This document shows, in pieces, positions 48,062-61,078 of a DNA stretch of 64,000 bases (within the stretch, counting starts at the first letter, position 1; each line of letters opens with the position of its first letter). Below the pieces are notes generated by a model, which was given only the letters and a program-made list of their open reading frames with translations, ran no database searches and was not told the origin of the DNA. Source of the stretch: Betaproteobacteria bacterium SCN1 (GTDB lineage: Bacteria; Pseudomonadota; Gammaproteobacteria; Burkholderiales; Thiobacillaceae); the NCBI GenBank assembly GCA_008923315.1, contig WBSF01000002.1, positions 124,001 through 188,000 of the forward strand, in the 5' to 3' direction. Made by a program: the position numbers and the translations under genes.

Positions 48062-49521
48062 ATGGCCATCAAGTCCTTGAGTTTACGCAATACGGCCAGA
48101 CGGCCGGGCGGCCTTGACCTGCCCGGTTTCCTGATTCCGCTGGCGGTTGCCCTGGCGGCAGGTCTGCTCTACGCCTGGTGGGCGCCGCACTGGCTGGAGT
48201 CGCCGCATTTCTGGGGCATCAGCGCACTGGGGTTCGGTGTGCTGTCCTACGCGGCTGTCCGTCTGGTGGGCGAACTGGTTGCGCTGCGCCGGCTGGAGGC
48301 GGGCATCCACGGTGCCCGCGAGGGACTGCTCGAGCCGGCCGAAGGCGGTGCCAACGGCTGGACCAGCGCGGGCCGGCTCATCCCCGAATACAACACCACG
48401 ATGTCCACGCTGCGGCTGATGTTCCAGACGGTCGAGCAGTGCCAGGGCCGTTTTCTCAACGAACGCAACCGCAGCAACACCATCCTGCAGAGCTTGCCGG
48501 GTGGGCTGTTGAGCCTTGCGGACGATTTGCGCATCACCATCGCCAACCGCCAGGCCGACGCGATGTTCGGCGTCGACCCCGGCGGCCTGATCGGCGCGAA
48601 CCTGTTCGAGCTGCTGGAGCTGAACGAGCGCGACCGCGAGCTGCTGCGCGACGCCTTTCTGTACAAGCACACGATCAGCAATCAGGAAATTGCGTTGCGG
48701 GTCGAGGGCATCACCCGCTATTTCTCGCTCAACCTCGGTTTTTACAACGACGAGGAAAACGACATGGGCGGTGTGCTGATCCTGCAGGACATCACCGAAT
48801 ACCGGCAGCTCATGGAAAGCGTCGCCACCCGCGAGAAGCTGGTGGCGATGGGACAGCTCGCCGCCGGCGTGGCGCACGAACTGAACACGCCGCTCGGCAA
48901 CATCCTCGGCTACGCGCAACTGCTCGACCGCGCCGCGGCGGAGAATCCCAAGCTCGGGGGCTATGCCCGCATCATCGCCGACGAGACCCAGCGCTGTTCG
49001 CGCGTCGTGCAGGAGCTGCTGAACTATGCCCGCAAGGACAAGTGCTGCGGCGAGACCTGCGATCTCAACCAGCTCGCGCAGGAGCTGATCGAAACCTTCA
49101 TCAACTGCCGGTTGAAGCGCTACCGCATCGAGATCGTCATGGACCTGAGTCCGGACCGCCTCATCGCCGAGGGCGGCTGCGGCCAGCTCGACATTGTGCT
49201 GACCAATCTGCTGGCGAACGCGATCGACGCGCTCAACGCCACCGAGCAGCCATGCATCACGGTCAGGACCTGGCGCGAGGAGTCCTACGTCGCGGTCAGT
49301 GTGACCGACAACGGCCCGGGTGTACCGCATGACATCCGCAACCGGCTCTTCGATCTTTTCTTCTCGACGAAAGAAGTGGGGCAGGGCTACGGGCTCGGCC
49401 TGTCGATCAGCCAGGCCATCGTCGCCAAGCGCGGCGGCTTCATCGCCTATGACGCGAACCATGCCGGAGGGGCGCGCTTCATCATCAAGCTGCCGGCTGT
49501 CGATCTCAAGCGCGCGAATCT

Positions 49522-49525
<4 letters not shown>
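48062..49525 (+). CDS. NtrB-like sensor histidine kinase
   Basis: This 487-residue kinase has two membrane spans in the first 70 residues, a HAMP-like linker, a PAS domain (residues about 135-255: LPGGLLSLADDLRITIANR), the HisKA domain with H272 in AAGVAHELNTPLGNILGY, and an HATPase domain (NLLANAIDALNATEQ, DNGPGVPHDIRNRLFDLFFST). A CCGETCD cysteine patch lies just after the HisKA region. It is directly followed by, and overlaps, its response regulator. The signal is unknown; context suggests chalcogen oxyanions or redox. Confidence 0.93.
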
Positions 49526-50943
<1,418 letters not shown>

Positions 50944-50974
50944 TCCGTTGCCGCCGCTGCACCGGACCGCCGTC

Positions 50975-51754
50975 ATGCCGGGAGCGTTCGGCATCCCGCG
51001 CGCCGGCTGGGCGCTGCTGAATCTGGCGCTGCTGCTGATGCTGGCGGCCGTGCTCGCGCACTGGACCTGGCGCATCGCGGCACCGGGAACGACGCAGGCC
51101 GCGGCACCCGTCGCGCCGCAGGCGCCGGGCGCCGGGGCGATCCGCCACGCGCGTCTGTTCGGTGAAGCGGCGACGGCCGATGCCCGCCCGGTCGCGCGCA
51201 CGACGACCCTGAATCTCAAGCTGCACGGCGTGTTTGCCGCCCCCGACAGCCGGCCTGCGATGGCGATCCTCAGCGTGGACGGCGAGGACCGGCCCGTTGC
51301 GCGCGGCGCCGAAGTGCAGCCGGGCGTGGTGCTGAGCGAAGTGGCGGCCGATCATGTGCTGCTGCTCAACCAGGGCGTGGCGGAACGTCTCGATCTGGAT
51401 CGTCCGCAAGCGCAACAGGCCTCGGGCGGGCCGGATGCGCCGCGCGCGATGACGCTGACGCCGGGCGAGATCGACCGGGCAATCGCCAATCCGCAGCAGC
51501 TCGGCGCGCAGATCCGCTCGAACGGCGACGAAGGGCGCCCCGCGCTTATCGTGGAGGCGGTCGATGCCGGCGGGTTCGCCGCGCGTCTGGGGCTGCAAAA
51601 CGGCGATACGCTGCGCATGGTCAACGGCAACCCCGTGGCCAGCGTGCAGGATCTCGCCCGGCTACTGGCCGACGCCGCGAGCCTGCAGCGCGTGACCCTG
51701 GTCGGTGAACGCCAGGGCAAGCCCCTGATTCTTTCCTATAGACTGCAACCGTGA
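50975..51754 (+). CDS. gspC: type II secretion protein GspC
   Basis: This 259-residue inner-membrane clamp has one membrane span (LLNLALLLMLAAVLAHWTW), the HR domain (TTTLNLKLHGVFAAPDSRPA) and a C-terminal PDZ domain (GFAARLGLQNGDTLRMVNG). GspC links the secretin to the inner-membrane platform. ATG 50975 has a weak GGA; an in-frame TTG at 50948 preceded by GAGGAA is a credible alternative. It starts seven to 32 bases after the response regulator gene. Confidence 0.88.
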   Translation: MPGAFGIPRAGWALLNLALLLMLAAVLAHWTWRIAAPGTTQAAAPVAPQAPGAGAIRHARLFGEAATADARPVARTTTLNLKLHGVFAAPDSRPAMAILSVDGEDRPVARGAEVQPGVVLSEVAADHVLLLNQGVAERLDLDRPQAQQASGGPDAPRAMTLTPGEIDRAIANPQQLGAQIRSNGDEGRPALIVEAVDAGGFAARLGLQNGDTLRMVNGNPVASVQDLARLLADAASLQRVTLVGERQGKPLILSYRLQP

Positions 51755-53772
51755 CGATGGAACCGAACGCCATGCTCTTCCGCCTGCGCCATCTGACTGC
51801 TTTCGCGCTGGTCTGCCTGCTGGTGTGCCTGCCCCGTTTCGCGCACGCCCAGGGCGACGCGGTCGTGCTCAATTTCGTGAACGCCGACATCCCGTCGGTG
51901 ATCAAGGCGGTAGGCGAGCTTACCGGCCGGAATTTCGTGGTCGATCCGCGCGTGAAGGGCACGGTGATCATCACCTCCGCCAAACCGGTGTCGCGCGACC
52001 TCGTCTATCCCATCCTGCTGTCCGCGCTGCGCATGCAGGGCTTTACCGCCATCGAAGGGCAGGGCGCCACCAAGATCGTGCCCGAGGTCGAGGCCAAGCA
52101 GAATTACAGCGTGATTCGCGGCAAGGAGCTCAACGAGCGCGGCGACCGCATCGTCACCCAGGTCTATCCGCTGCAGCACGAGAACGCCGCGCAGATGCTG
52201 CCCGTGCTGCGGCCGCTCATCGGCGCGAATAACGCCATCGCCGTGCTGCCAGCCAGCAACACGCTCGTCATCACCGACTACGCCGACAACCTGCGGCGGA
52301 TCGGCGCGATCATCGAATCGGTCGACCGGCCCAGCCAGAGCGACGCCACGGTGATCCGGCTGCAGCACGTGTCCGCCGTCGATCTGGCGCAATCGCTGGG
52401 CCGCCTGATGGCCGACGGCGCAGCGGCGGACGGCCAGGCGGCCGGTGCCGCGCGGCTCGCCATCGTGCCCGATGCGCGTTCGAACGCCCTGCTGGTGCGC
52501 AGCGGCAGCCCCTCGCGCCTGCAGACCCTGCGTGAACTGGTCGCCGGGCTCGACGTGCCGGGCGCGCTCGGCGGCAACATCCATGTCGTCTATCTGAAGA
52601 ACGCCGAGGCCGGCAAGCTCGCGGAGACCTTGCGCAGCCTCGTCGGCGGACGCCTGCAGGCCGCTGCGCAGCCGGTGTCGTCGCAGGCCGCCGGCACGGC
52701 TGCATCCGCAGCTGCCTCGGCGCTTCCGGGCAGCGACGGCACTGCCATGATCATCGCCGACACGGCGAGCAATTCGCTCGTCATCAATGCGCCCGACGTC
52801 GTGTACAACAGCCTGCGTGCCGTCATCGACAAACTCGATGCGCGCCGTGCGCAGGTCTACGTCGAGGCGCTGGTGGTCGAGGTCACCGCCGAGAAGGCGG
52901 CGGAATTCGGCATCCAGTGGCAGGACCTGAGCGGCGTCAACAAGAGCGGCACCAACCTCATCGGCGGCACCAACCTGGGGGCGCGCAGCACCGGCGTCAA
53001 CATCATCGACGCAGCCGCCAATCTCGGCACGGTCGGCCGCGGCCTCAATATCGGCGTGGTCGACGGCACGATCAACATTCCCGGCCTGGGGACCGTCACC
53101 AATCTCGGCGTACTGGCGCGCGCGCTGGAAACCGACGCCAACGCCAACATCCTCTCCACGCCGAACCTGCTGACGCTGGACAACGAGGAGGCGAAGATCG
53201 TGATCGGCCAGAACGTGCCTTTCATCACCGGCCAGTACGCGCAGACGGGTTCGTCGACTACCGCCACGCCCTTCCAGACGATCGAGCGCCGCGACGTCGG
53301 TCTCACGCTCAAGGTGCGGCCGCAGGTGTCCGAGGGCGGCACGGTCAAGCTGCAGATCTACCAGGAAATCTCCAGCCTGCGCGAAACGACCACCGCCGCC
53401 GACGTCATCACCGACAAGCGCTCCATCGATTCGACCGTGCTGGTCGACGACGGCCGCATCATCGTGCTCGGCGGACTCATCCAGGACCGCGTGCAGGATG
53501 GTGTCGACAAGGTCCCCCTGCTCGGCGACATTCCGCTCTTCGGCCATCTCTTCCGCTCGGAGACGCGCAACCGCCAGAAAACCAACCTGATGGTCTTTCT
53601 GCGGCCGCATGTGCTGCGCGATTCGGAAAGCGCCGACGTGCTGACCGGCGACCGCTACGAATTCATCCGCCAGCGCCAGGCCGACTTCCGCATGGCGCCG
53701 CACTTCGCCCTGCCGGAGATGCGCATGGACCTGCTGCCCGAACTGAAACCCGCGCCCCAGCCGGCGCCCTGA
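51751..53772 (+). CDS. gspD: type II secretion secretin GspD
   Basis: This 673-residue secretin has a signal peptide (LVCLLVCLPRFAHAQ), the N0 domain and N1-N3 repeats (VVLNFVNADIPSVIKAVGEL) and the C-terminal secretin gate (ANANILSTPNLLTLDNEEAK, VPLLGDIPLFGHLFR). The GTG at 51751 overlaps the gspC stop; ATG codons at 51757 and 51772 are alternatives. It forms the outer-membrane pore. Confidence 0.95.
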   Translation: MTMEPNAMLFRLRHLTAFALVCLLVCLPRFAHAQGDAVVLNFVNADIPSVIKAVGELTGRNFVVDPRVKGTVIITSAKPVSRDLVYPILLSALRMQGFTAIEGQGATKIVPEVEAKQNYSVIRGKELNERGDRIVTQVYPLQHENAAQMLPVLRPLIGANNAIAVLPASNTLVITDYADNLRRIGAIIESVDRPSQSDATVIRLQHVSAVDLAQSLGRLMADGAAADGQAAGAARLAIVPDARSNALLVRSGSPSRLQTLRELVAGLDVPGALGGNIHVVYLKNAEAGKLAETLRSLVGGRLQAAAQPVSSQAAGTAASAAASALPGSDGTAMIIADTASNSLVINAPDVVYNSLRAVIDKLDARRAQVYVEALVVEVTAEKAAEFGIQWQDLSGVNKSGTNLIGGTNLGARSTGVNIIDAAANLGTVGRGLNIGVVDGTINIPGLGTVTNLGVLARALETDANANILSTPNLLTLDNEEAKIVIGQNVPFITGQYAQTGSSTTATPFQTIERRDVGLTLKVRPQVSEGGTVKLQIYQEISSLRETTTAADVITDKRSIDSTVLVDDGRIIVLGGLIQDRVQDGVDKVPLLGDIPLFGHLFRSETRNRQKTNLMVFLRPHVLRDSESADVLTGDRYEFIRQRQADFRMAPHFALPEMRMDLLPELKPAPQPAP

Positions 53773-53780
53773 GCGACCCG

Positions 53781-55289
<1,509 letters not shown>

Positions 55290-55303
55290 CGGGACGAATC
55301 GCG

Positions 55304-56518
55304 ATGGCCGCCTTCCGCTACGAAGCCTACGACGATGCCGGACGCCTGCGGAAGGGCGTGCAGGAAGCCGACACCGCGCGCCAGTTGCGTGCGCGGCTGC
55401 GCGAACGCGGGCTCGCGGTGGCCCGCGTGGCGCCGGTGGCAGGCGCGGATCGCACCGCCGGCGGCACGTCGCGCTGGCGGCGCGGCCTGTCGGCCACCCA
55501 GCTCAGCCTGATCACGCGCCAGTTCGCCACCCTGCTCGGCGCAGGCCTGCCGGTCGAGCAGACGCTCAATGCGCTCATCGAACAGGCCGACGGCGACCAT
55601 GCGCGCCAGGTGCTCGCCGGCGTGCGCGGCGAGGTGCTGGCCGGTTTCCCGCTCGCCGGCGCGCTGCAGAAATTTCCGCGCGAATTCCCGGAGCTGTATG
55701 TCACGCTGGTCGCGGCCGGCGAACGTTCCGGCCGGCTGGCCGAAGTAATGGAGCGGCTGGCCGATTACGTCGAATCGCGACAGGCGCTGCGCCAGAAGAT
55801 CGGGCTCGCCTTCATCTACCCCGCGATCGTCACCGTGGTGGCCGGCGCGGTAGTGCTGGGGCTGCTCGTCTACGTCGTGCCGCAGGTCGTCAACGTGTTC
55901 CAGAGCACGCACCAGACCCTGCCCTGGCTCACGCGCGCGCTCATCGCCACCAGCGGGTTCATGCAGGCAAGCGGCTGGCTGTGGCTGCTCGGACTGGCCG
56001 CCGCGGGCTGGGGTGCCGGCCGCCTGCTCCGGCACCCACCCCGGCGCATGCGTTTCCACCGCATGCTCCTGCGCCTGCCGGTGGCCGGCGCCCTGATCCG
56101 CGGCGTGAACAGCGCGCAGCTCGCGAGCACGCTCGGCATTCTCGTCGGCAGCGGCGTGCCCCTGCTGGATGCCCTGCACGCGGGCGCCGGCGTGGTGCGC
56201 AATCTGCCGATGCGCGAGGCCGTCGAACAGGCGGCGCGCACCGTGCGCGAGGGCGGCAGTCTCAGCCGCGCGCTGGGCGCAGCAGGCCTGTTTCCCCCCA
56301 TGCTGGTGCACATGATCGCCAGCGGCGAGGCGAGCGGCCGGCTGGCACACATGCTGGAGCGCGCCGCCGCCCAGCAGGGACGCGAGATGGAAAGCCGCGT
56401 GATGGGCCTGACCAGCCTGATGGAACCGCTGCTGATCGTGGCGATGGGCGGCGTGGTGCTGGTCATCGTGCTGGCGATCCTGCTGCCGATTTTCGAGATG
56501 AACCAGCTCGCGCGCTGA
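55304..56518 (+). CDS. gspF: type II secretion platform protein GspF
   Basis: This 404-residue inner-membrane protein has two cytoplasmic GspF domains (LSLITRQFATLLGAGLPVE and NSAQLASTLGILVGSGVPLL) and three membrane segments, the last at VVLVIVLAILLPIFEM. It couples GspE to pseudopilin assembly. Confidence 0.95.
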   Translation: MAAFRYEAYDDAGRLRKGVQEADTARQLRARLRERGLAVARVAPVAGADRTAGGTSRWRRGLSATQLSLITRQFATLLGAGLPVEQTLNALIEQADGDHARQVLAGVRGEVLAGFPLAGALQKFPREFPELYVTLVAAGERSGRLAEVMERLADYVESRQALRQKIGLAFIYPAIVTVVAGAVVLGLLVYVVPQVVNVFQSTHQTLPWLTRALIATSGFMQASGWLWLLGLAAAGWGAGRLLRHPPRRMRFHRMLLRLPVAGALIRGVNSAQLASTLGILVGSGVPLLDALHAGAGVVRNLPMREAVEQAARTVREGGSLSRALGAAGLFPPMLVHMIASGEASGRLAHMLERAAAQQGREMESRVMGLTSLMEPLLIVAMGGVVLVIVLAILLPIFEMNQLAR

Positions 56519-56552
56519 GCGCGTGCCCGAACGACGAGGAGGAAAGACAGGC

Positions 56553-56993
56553 ATGGCGACGAACCCCCGGATACGCATCGCGCGCGGCTTCACGCTGATC
56601 GAGATCATGGTCGTGGTGGCGATCCTCGGCATCCTCGCGGCGCTGGTCGTGCCCAAGATCATGAGCCGGCCGGACGAGGCGCGCGTCGTCGCCGCCAAGC
56701 AGGACATCGCCGCCATCCGCCAGGCGTTGAACCTGTACCGGCTGGACAACCAGCGCTATCCCACCACCGACCAGGGCCTGCAAGCCCTGGTCGAGCGGCC
56801 GACGAGCGGTCCGGTGCCGGGCAACTGGAAGGCGGGCGGTTATCTCGAACGCCTGATGCACGACCCCTGGGGCACGCCCTACCAGTACCTCAACCCCGGC
56901 CTGCACGGCGAGATCGACATCTTCAGCCTGGGCGCGGACGGCGCACCGGGCGGCGAAGGCAACGACGCCGACATCGGATCGTGGATGCTGTGA
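56553..56993 (+). CDS. gspG: type II secretion major pseudopilin GspG
   Basis: This 146-residue pseudopilin has the prepilin peptidase site G/FTLIEIMVVVAILGILA and the conserved C-terminal calcium-loop region (DIFSLGADGAPGGEGNDADI). GAGGAGGAAAG precedes the ATG. Processing would need PilD/GspO, which is not in this window. Confidence 0.96.
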   Translation: MATNPRIRIARGFTLIEIMVVVAILGILAALVVPKIMSRPDEARVVAAKQDIAAIRQALNLYRLDNQRYPTTDQGLQALVERPTSGPVPGNWKAGGYLERLMHDPWGTPYQYLNPGLHGEIDIFSLGADGAPGGEGNDADIGSWML

Positions 56994-57475
56994 GCCAGCG
57001 CGGTTTCACGCTGATCGAGCTGCTCGTGGTGCTGGTCATCGTCGGCATCATGCTTGGCCTCGCCGGCGTGCGGCTGGCGCCCGACGACGAACATACGCTG
57101 ACGACCGAGATGCGCCGCCTCGCCGTGCTGCTCGAACAGGCGCGCGACGAGGCCGTGACCACCGGCGAACCGATCGCCTTCTCGGTCGAGCGCGCGCGCT
57201 ATCGTTTCTGGCGCCGCGACGCGGCGGACGCGTGGGTTCCGTACGGCGACGACGACGACGCGCTGCGCGACCGCGACGCGACGGCGGGCGTGCGCCTGAT
57301 GGACTGGCGCGCCGGGCAGGCGGACGAGGCGGGCGCCGCGCGCGTGCTGTTCCTGCCGTCCGGCGCCAGCACACCCTTCAGCGCGGATTTCGCGCTCAAC
57401 GCCGCCTATGCGCGGCTGCGGGGCGACAGCCTCGGCCGCGTGCGGGTCGAGACCTCGTTCGGGGCGGCGTCGTGA
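56990..57475 (+). CDS. gspH: type II secretion minor pseudopilin GspH
   Basis: This 161-residue pseudopilin carries prepilin site RG/FTLIELLVVLVIVGIM. The GTG at 56990 overlaps the gspG stop; a GTG at 56981 is a less likely start. The globular part is acidic. Confidence 0.92.
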   Translation: MSQRGFTLIELLVVLVIVGIMLGLAGVRLAPDDEHTLTTEMRRLAVLLEQARDEAVTTGEPIAFSVERARYRFWRRDAADAWVPYGDDDDALRDRDATAGVRLMDWRAGQADEAGAARVLFLPSGASTPFSADFALNAAYARLRGDSLGRVRVETSFGAAS

Positions 57476-57855
57476 ACGCGCGCCGCCGCGCCGTGCGCGG
57501 CTTCACCCTCATCGAGGTGCTGGTGGCGCTGGCCATTCTCGCCGTTGCGCTGGCTGCCGCGAGCCGGGCGATGGGCATGCTGGCCGCCGGTTCTGGCGAG
57601 CTGCGCGAGCGCCTGCTCGCCGAGTGGGTGGCGCAGAACCGGCTGGCCGAACTGCAGGCGCGGCATGCCTGGCCGGACACCGGCACGCGCAGCGGCGAAG
57701 CCGAGCAGGCCGGCCTGAAACTGGCATGGCGCGAGACCGTTTCCGGCACGCCCAATCCGGCGTTCCGCCGTATCGACATCCAGGTCGCCCGGCCCGGAAG
57801 TGAACACGGTCTCGCGCGGCTCACCGGCTACCTCGTGCGGGAGGCAGCCTCGTGA
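57472..57855 (+). CDS. gspI: type II secretion minor pseudopilin GspI
   Basis: This 127-residue pseudopilin has prepilin site RG/FTLIEVLVALAILAVAL and the GspI domain (NRLAELQARHAWP). GTGA overlaps couple it to gspH and gspJ. Confidence 0.93.
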   Translation: MNARRRAVRGFTLIEVLVALAILAVALAAASRAMGMLAAGSGELRERLLAEWVAQNRLAELQARHAWPDTGTRSGEAEQAGLKLAWRETVSGTPNPAFRRIDIQVARPGSEHGLARLTGYLVREAAS

Positions 57856-58433
57856 ACGCGCGCGGGTTCACCCTGGTGGAGATGCTGGTTGCGCTGCTGA
57901 TCTTCTCGCTGATGTCCGTGCTCGCCTTCCGCGGCCTGAACGCCGCTTTTGCCACGCAGGCGCATCTGGAAGACGACAACCGCCGCTGGCGCGACATTGC
58001 GCTGACCTTCGCGCAACTGGAGCGCGACGTCGGCATGGCGGTCGACCGGCCGGTGCGCGACAGCGTCGACCGCCGCCTGCCGGCCTGGCAGGGCACGCCG
58101 GCAGCGGACGAGGCGCAGCTCGAATTCAGCCGCATGGGCGACGCCTGGCAGACCGGCGCGGCCGCCGATGTGCTGCGCTACGGCTACCGGCTGCGCGACG
58201 GCGCCATCGAGCAGCTGGTGTGGCCGGTACTCGACCGCGGCGTACGCGGCGAGCCGGTCGTCAACGCGCTGCTCGACCGCGTGCGGCGTTTCGATCTGCG
58301 CTATCTGGGCCGGGACGGCGTCTGGCATCCCGCCTGGCCGGCCGGCGGCGCCGCGCCGCTGCCGGCCGCGCTCGAAGTCGTCGTCGAGCTCGCCGACGGC
58401 AGCACGCTCACCCGGATCTTCGCCCTGCCATGA
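57852..58433 (+). CDS. gspJ: type II secretion minor pseudopilin GspJ
   Basis: This 193-residue pseudopilin has the prepilin site G/FTLVEMLVALLIFSLMS and GspJ-type region AQLERDVGMAVDRPVRD. It forms the tip complex with GspI and GspK. Confidence 0.93.
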   Translation: MNARGFTLVEMLVALLIFSLMSVLAFRGLNAAFATQAHLEDDNRRWRDIALTFAQLERDVGMAVDRPVRDSVDRRLPAWQGTPAADEAQLEFSRMGDAWQTGAAADVLRYGYRLRDGAIEQLVWPVLDRGVRGEPVVNALLDRVRRFDLRYLGRDGVWHPAWPAGGAAPLPAALEVVVELADGSTLTRIFALP

Positions 58434-59344
58434 AACGCCAGCGCGGACTCGCCGTCATCACCGCCATGCTCGTGGTCGCCCTTGCCGCGAGCCTGGCCGC
58501 GTTCGTCGCCTGGCAGCAGCACCTGTGGACACGCCAGGTCGAAAACCTGGCGGCGCAGGCGCAGGGCCGCGCCGTTGCGCTCGCCGCCCTGCAATGGGCG
58601 CGCGCCCTGCTGGCGGAGGATGCGCGCGCGGGCGGCACCGACCACCTGCAGGAGGACTGGGCGCAGGCCCTCGCCCCCCTGCCGGCCGACGGCGGCGAGC
58701 TGAGCGGTGCGATCCGCGACCAGCAGGGGCTGTTCAATCTCAACAGCCTGGTGCGCGGCGGTCAGGCGAGCGAGGCCGACGGGGCCGTGTTCCGCCGTCT
58801 GCTCGAACAGCTCGGCCTGCCGCCCGATCTGGACAACGCGGTCGTCGACTGGATCGATGCCGATAGCGAGGTGCGCTATCCGGGCGGCGCCGAGGACGGC
58901 CACTATCTGACGCGCGATCCGCCCTACCGTGCCGCCAACCGGCCGCTGACGACCGTGGACGGCCTGTACCGCGTGCAGGGCTTCGACCGGGTGCGCGTCG
59001 AGCGGCTGCGTCCGTTTGTCAGCGTCCTGCCGGTGCCGACGCCGGTCAACGTCAATACCGCGCCGCCGGAAGTGCTGGCCGCGCTGGTCGACGGATTGAC
59101 CCTGGAACAGGCGAAGACGCTGACGGACGCCCGCGACGGCCGGCCTTTCCGCGATCTCGACGATTTCCGCCAGCGCCTGCCGCCCGCGGCGCTGGCCTTC
59201 GACGACAGCGTGGCCGCCGTCGGCAGCCGTTATTTCCTCGTTGCGGGGCATGCCCGTTTCGACCGCGCGCGCGTGGGGTTCGAAGCCCTGCTCGAACGCG
59301 GCCAGTCGGTCTGGCCCACGCTGGTCTGGCAAAAGAACCTGTGA
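58430..59344 (+). CDS. gspK: type II secretion minor pseudopilin GspK
   Basis: This 304-residue pseudopilin has an N-terminal hydrophobic helix (LAVITAMLVVALAASLAAFVA) without the classic glutamate at +5, as is normal for GspK, and helix-hairpin segments VNVNTAPPEVLAALVDGL. The larger size matches GspK. Confidence 0.93.
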   Translation: MKRQRGLAVITAMLVVALAASLAAFVAWQQHLWTRQVENLAAQAQGRAVALAALQWARALLAEDARAGGTDHLQEDWAQALAPLPADGGELSGAIRDQQGLFNLNSLVRGGQASEADGAVFRRLLEQLGLPPDLDNAVVDWIDADSEVRYPGGAEDGHYLTRDPPYRAANRPLTTVDGLYRVQGFDRVRVERLRPFVSVLPVPTPVNVNTAPPEVLAALVDGLTLEQAKTLTDARDGRPFRDLDDFRQRLPPAALAFDDSVAAVGSRYFLVAGHARFDRARVGFEALLERGQSVWPTLVWQKNL

Positions 59345-59363
59345 ACCCGATGACTTTTTCTTC

Positions 59364-60596
59364 ATGAGCCTGCTGCGCATTCACATCCCCGCCGACTGGC
59401 CGGAGGCCGGCCCCGACGCCGCGCTGGCCTGGAGCCGCCTCGGCAGCCGCGGAGAGCGGCTCGACGGCGGCGCTTCGCCGACGGCCGGCCTGCCGCGCGA
59501 TTCGCAATGCGAAATCGTCGTGCCGGCCGAACTGGTGCTGCTGACGCAGGCCCGTCTGCCGCGCGGCCGCAAGCGCCGGTTGCCGGCGCTGTTGCCGTAT
59601 GCCGTCGAGGACAGGCTGGGCGTCGATCCGGACAGCGTGCACGTTGCGGCCGGTGCGCAACAGGCCGACGGCCAGACCGCACTGGCGGTGATCGACAAGA
59701 CCTGGCTCGGCACGGTGCTGGCACGCTTGCGCGCCGCCGGTCTGCAGCCCGCCCATGCCTGGCCCGAAACTCTGTTGCCCGCGCTGCCGGAAGCCGGCTG
59801 GGTGGCCGCGTGGTCGGGCCGCGGCGGCTTTCTGCGCACCGGCACGCAGCGCGGATTTGCGCTCGACGCCGGCGAAACCGGGCAGCCGCCCGTTGCCCTC
59901 GCGTTGGCGCTCGACGCGGCGCGCACCGCGCCCGACGGCCCGGCTGCCGCACCGGCGCGCCTGCTGTTGCGCCCGTGCGCGGGTGCGCCGCTGCCGGATG
60001 CGGCGGTCTGGAGCCGCGCGCTGGCGCTGCCGGTCGAGGCGGGCGCCGAATGGGCGCCGCTGGGCGCGCACGTCGACACGGCCGGCGCCATCGATCTGCT
60101 GCAGGGCGCATTTGCGCCGGCCACGTTTTCGCGGCGCGATGGCCAGGCCCTGCGGCTGCCGCTGATCCTGCTCGGCCTGATCGCGCTCGTGCACGGCGGC
60201 GCCACGCTGATCGAATGGGGACAGCTCCGCCATGAGCGGCAGCAGCTGCGCGCCGCGATGGAGGCGGATTTCCGCGCGGCCTTTCCCGAGGCGCGCGTGG
60301 TCGTCGACGCGCCCTTGCAGATGCGCCGCAATCTGGCCGAGCTGCAGCGCGCGGCAGGCCAGACCACGCCGCGCGATTTTCTGCCGCTGCTGGCACGCGC
60401 GTCGCAGGCATTCGACGAGACCAACCGGCGCGGTCTGCGCGGCCTGCGTTACGAAGCGCAGACCTTGACGCTGGAATTCGCGCCCGGTGCGGCCGACGAT
60501 GCGCTGCTCGCACGTCTGCGCGAGGCCGGGCTCGCAGCCGAGTCGCGGCGCGCGGACGATGCGGTGCGCATCCGGGTGACGGGAGGGGCGGCATGA
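59364..60596 (+). CDS. gspL: type II secretion protein GspL
   Basis: This 410-residue protein has a cytoplasmic actin-like domain (LPRGRKRRLPALLPYAVEDRL), one membrane span near residue 275 (LPLILLGLIALVHGGATLI) and a periplasmic ferredoxin-like domain. It recruits GspE to the membrane. Its stop overlaps gspM. Confidence 0.9.
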   Translation: MSLLRIHIPADWPEAGPDAALAWSRLGSRGERLDGGASPTAGLPRDSQCEIVVPAELVLLTQARLPRGRKRRLPALLPYAVEDRLGVDPDSVHVAAGAQQADGQTALAVIDKTWLGTVLARLRAAGLQPAHAWPETLLPALPEAGWVAAWSGRGGFLRTGTQRGFALDAGETGQPPVALALALDAARTAPDGPAAAPARLLLRPCAGAPLPDAAVWSRALALPVEAGAEWAPLGAHVDTAGAIDLLQGAFAPATFSRRDGQALRLPLILLGLIALVHGGATLIEWGQLRHERQQLRAAMEADFRAAFPEARVVVDAPLQMRRNLAELQRAAGQTTPRDFLPLLARASQAFDETNRRGLRGLRYEAQTLTLEFAPGAADDALLARLREAGLAAESRRADDAVRIRVTGGAA

Positions 60597-61078
60597 AGGC
60601 GCAATGGACCGATTTCTGGAATGCGCGCACGCCGCGCGAACGGCGGATTCTCGGCGGTGGCGCGCTGCTGTTGCTGCTGTTGCTCGGCTATGCCTGGCTG
60701 TGGCTGCCGGTGCAACGCGAAAGCGTGCAACTGCGCGCGGCGCTGCCGGCGCTGCGTGCGCAGGCGCAGCAGGTCGCAGCAGACCGGCAGACGGTCGCCG
60801 CCCTGCGTGCGCGGCCTGCGGCACCGGCCAGCGGCGATCTTGCCGCGCGCATCGAGGCGCTCGCCGTGGCGGGCGGTCTGCGTGCGCGCATCGAGGCCAT
60901 CGTGCCGCTCGATGCGCAACGTGTGCGGGTGCGCTTGCCCGAAGTGGCGTTCGACGACTGGATCGCGTGGCTCGATACGGCGCAGAAGGCCGGCGTGCGC
61001 GTCGAATACGCGCAGGCCGAAGCGAGCGGCGGCGCCGGTGCGGTGCGCGCCGAAGCCGTGCTGGCGACAGGCGGATGA
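60593..61078 (+). CDS. gspM: type II secretion protein GspM
   Basis: This 161-residue single-span protein (LGGGALLLLLLLGYAWLWLP) has a periplasmic ferredoxin-like domain and partners GspL. Coupled to both neighbours by ATGA overlaps. Confidence 0.9.
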   Translation: MKAQWTDFWNARTPRERRILGGGALLLLLLLGYAWLWLPVQRESVQLRAALPALRAQAQQVAADRQTVAALRARPAAPASGDLAARIEALAVAGGLRARIEAIVPLDAQRVRVRLPEVAFDDWIAWLDTAQKAGVRVEYAQAEASGGAGAVRAEAVLATGG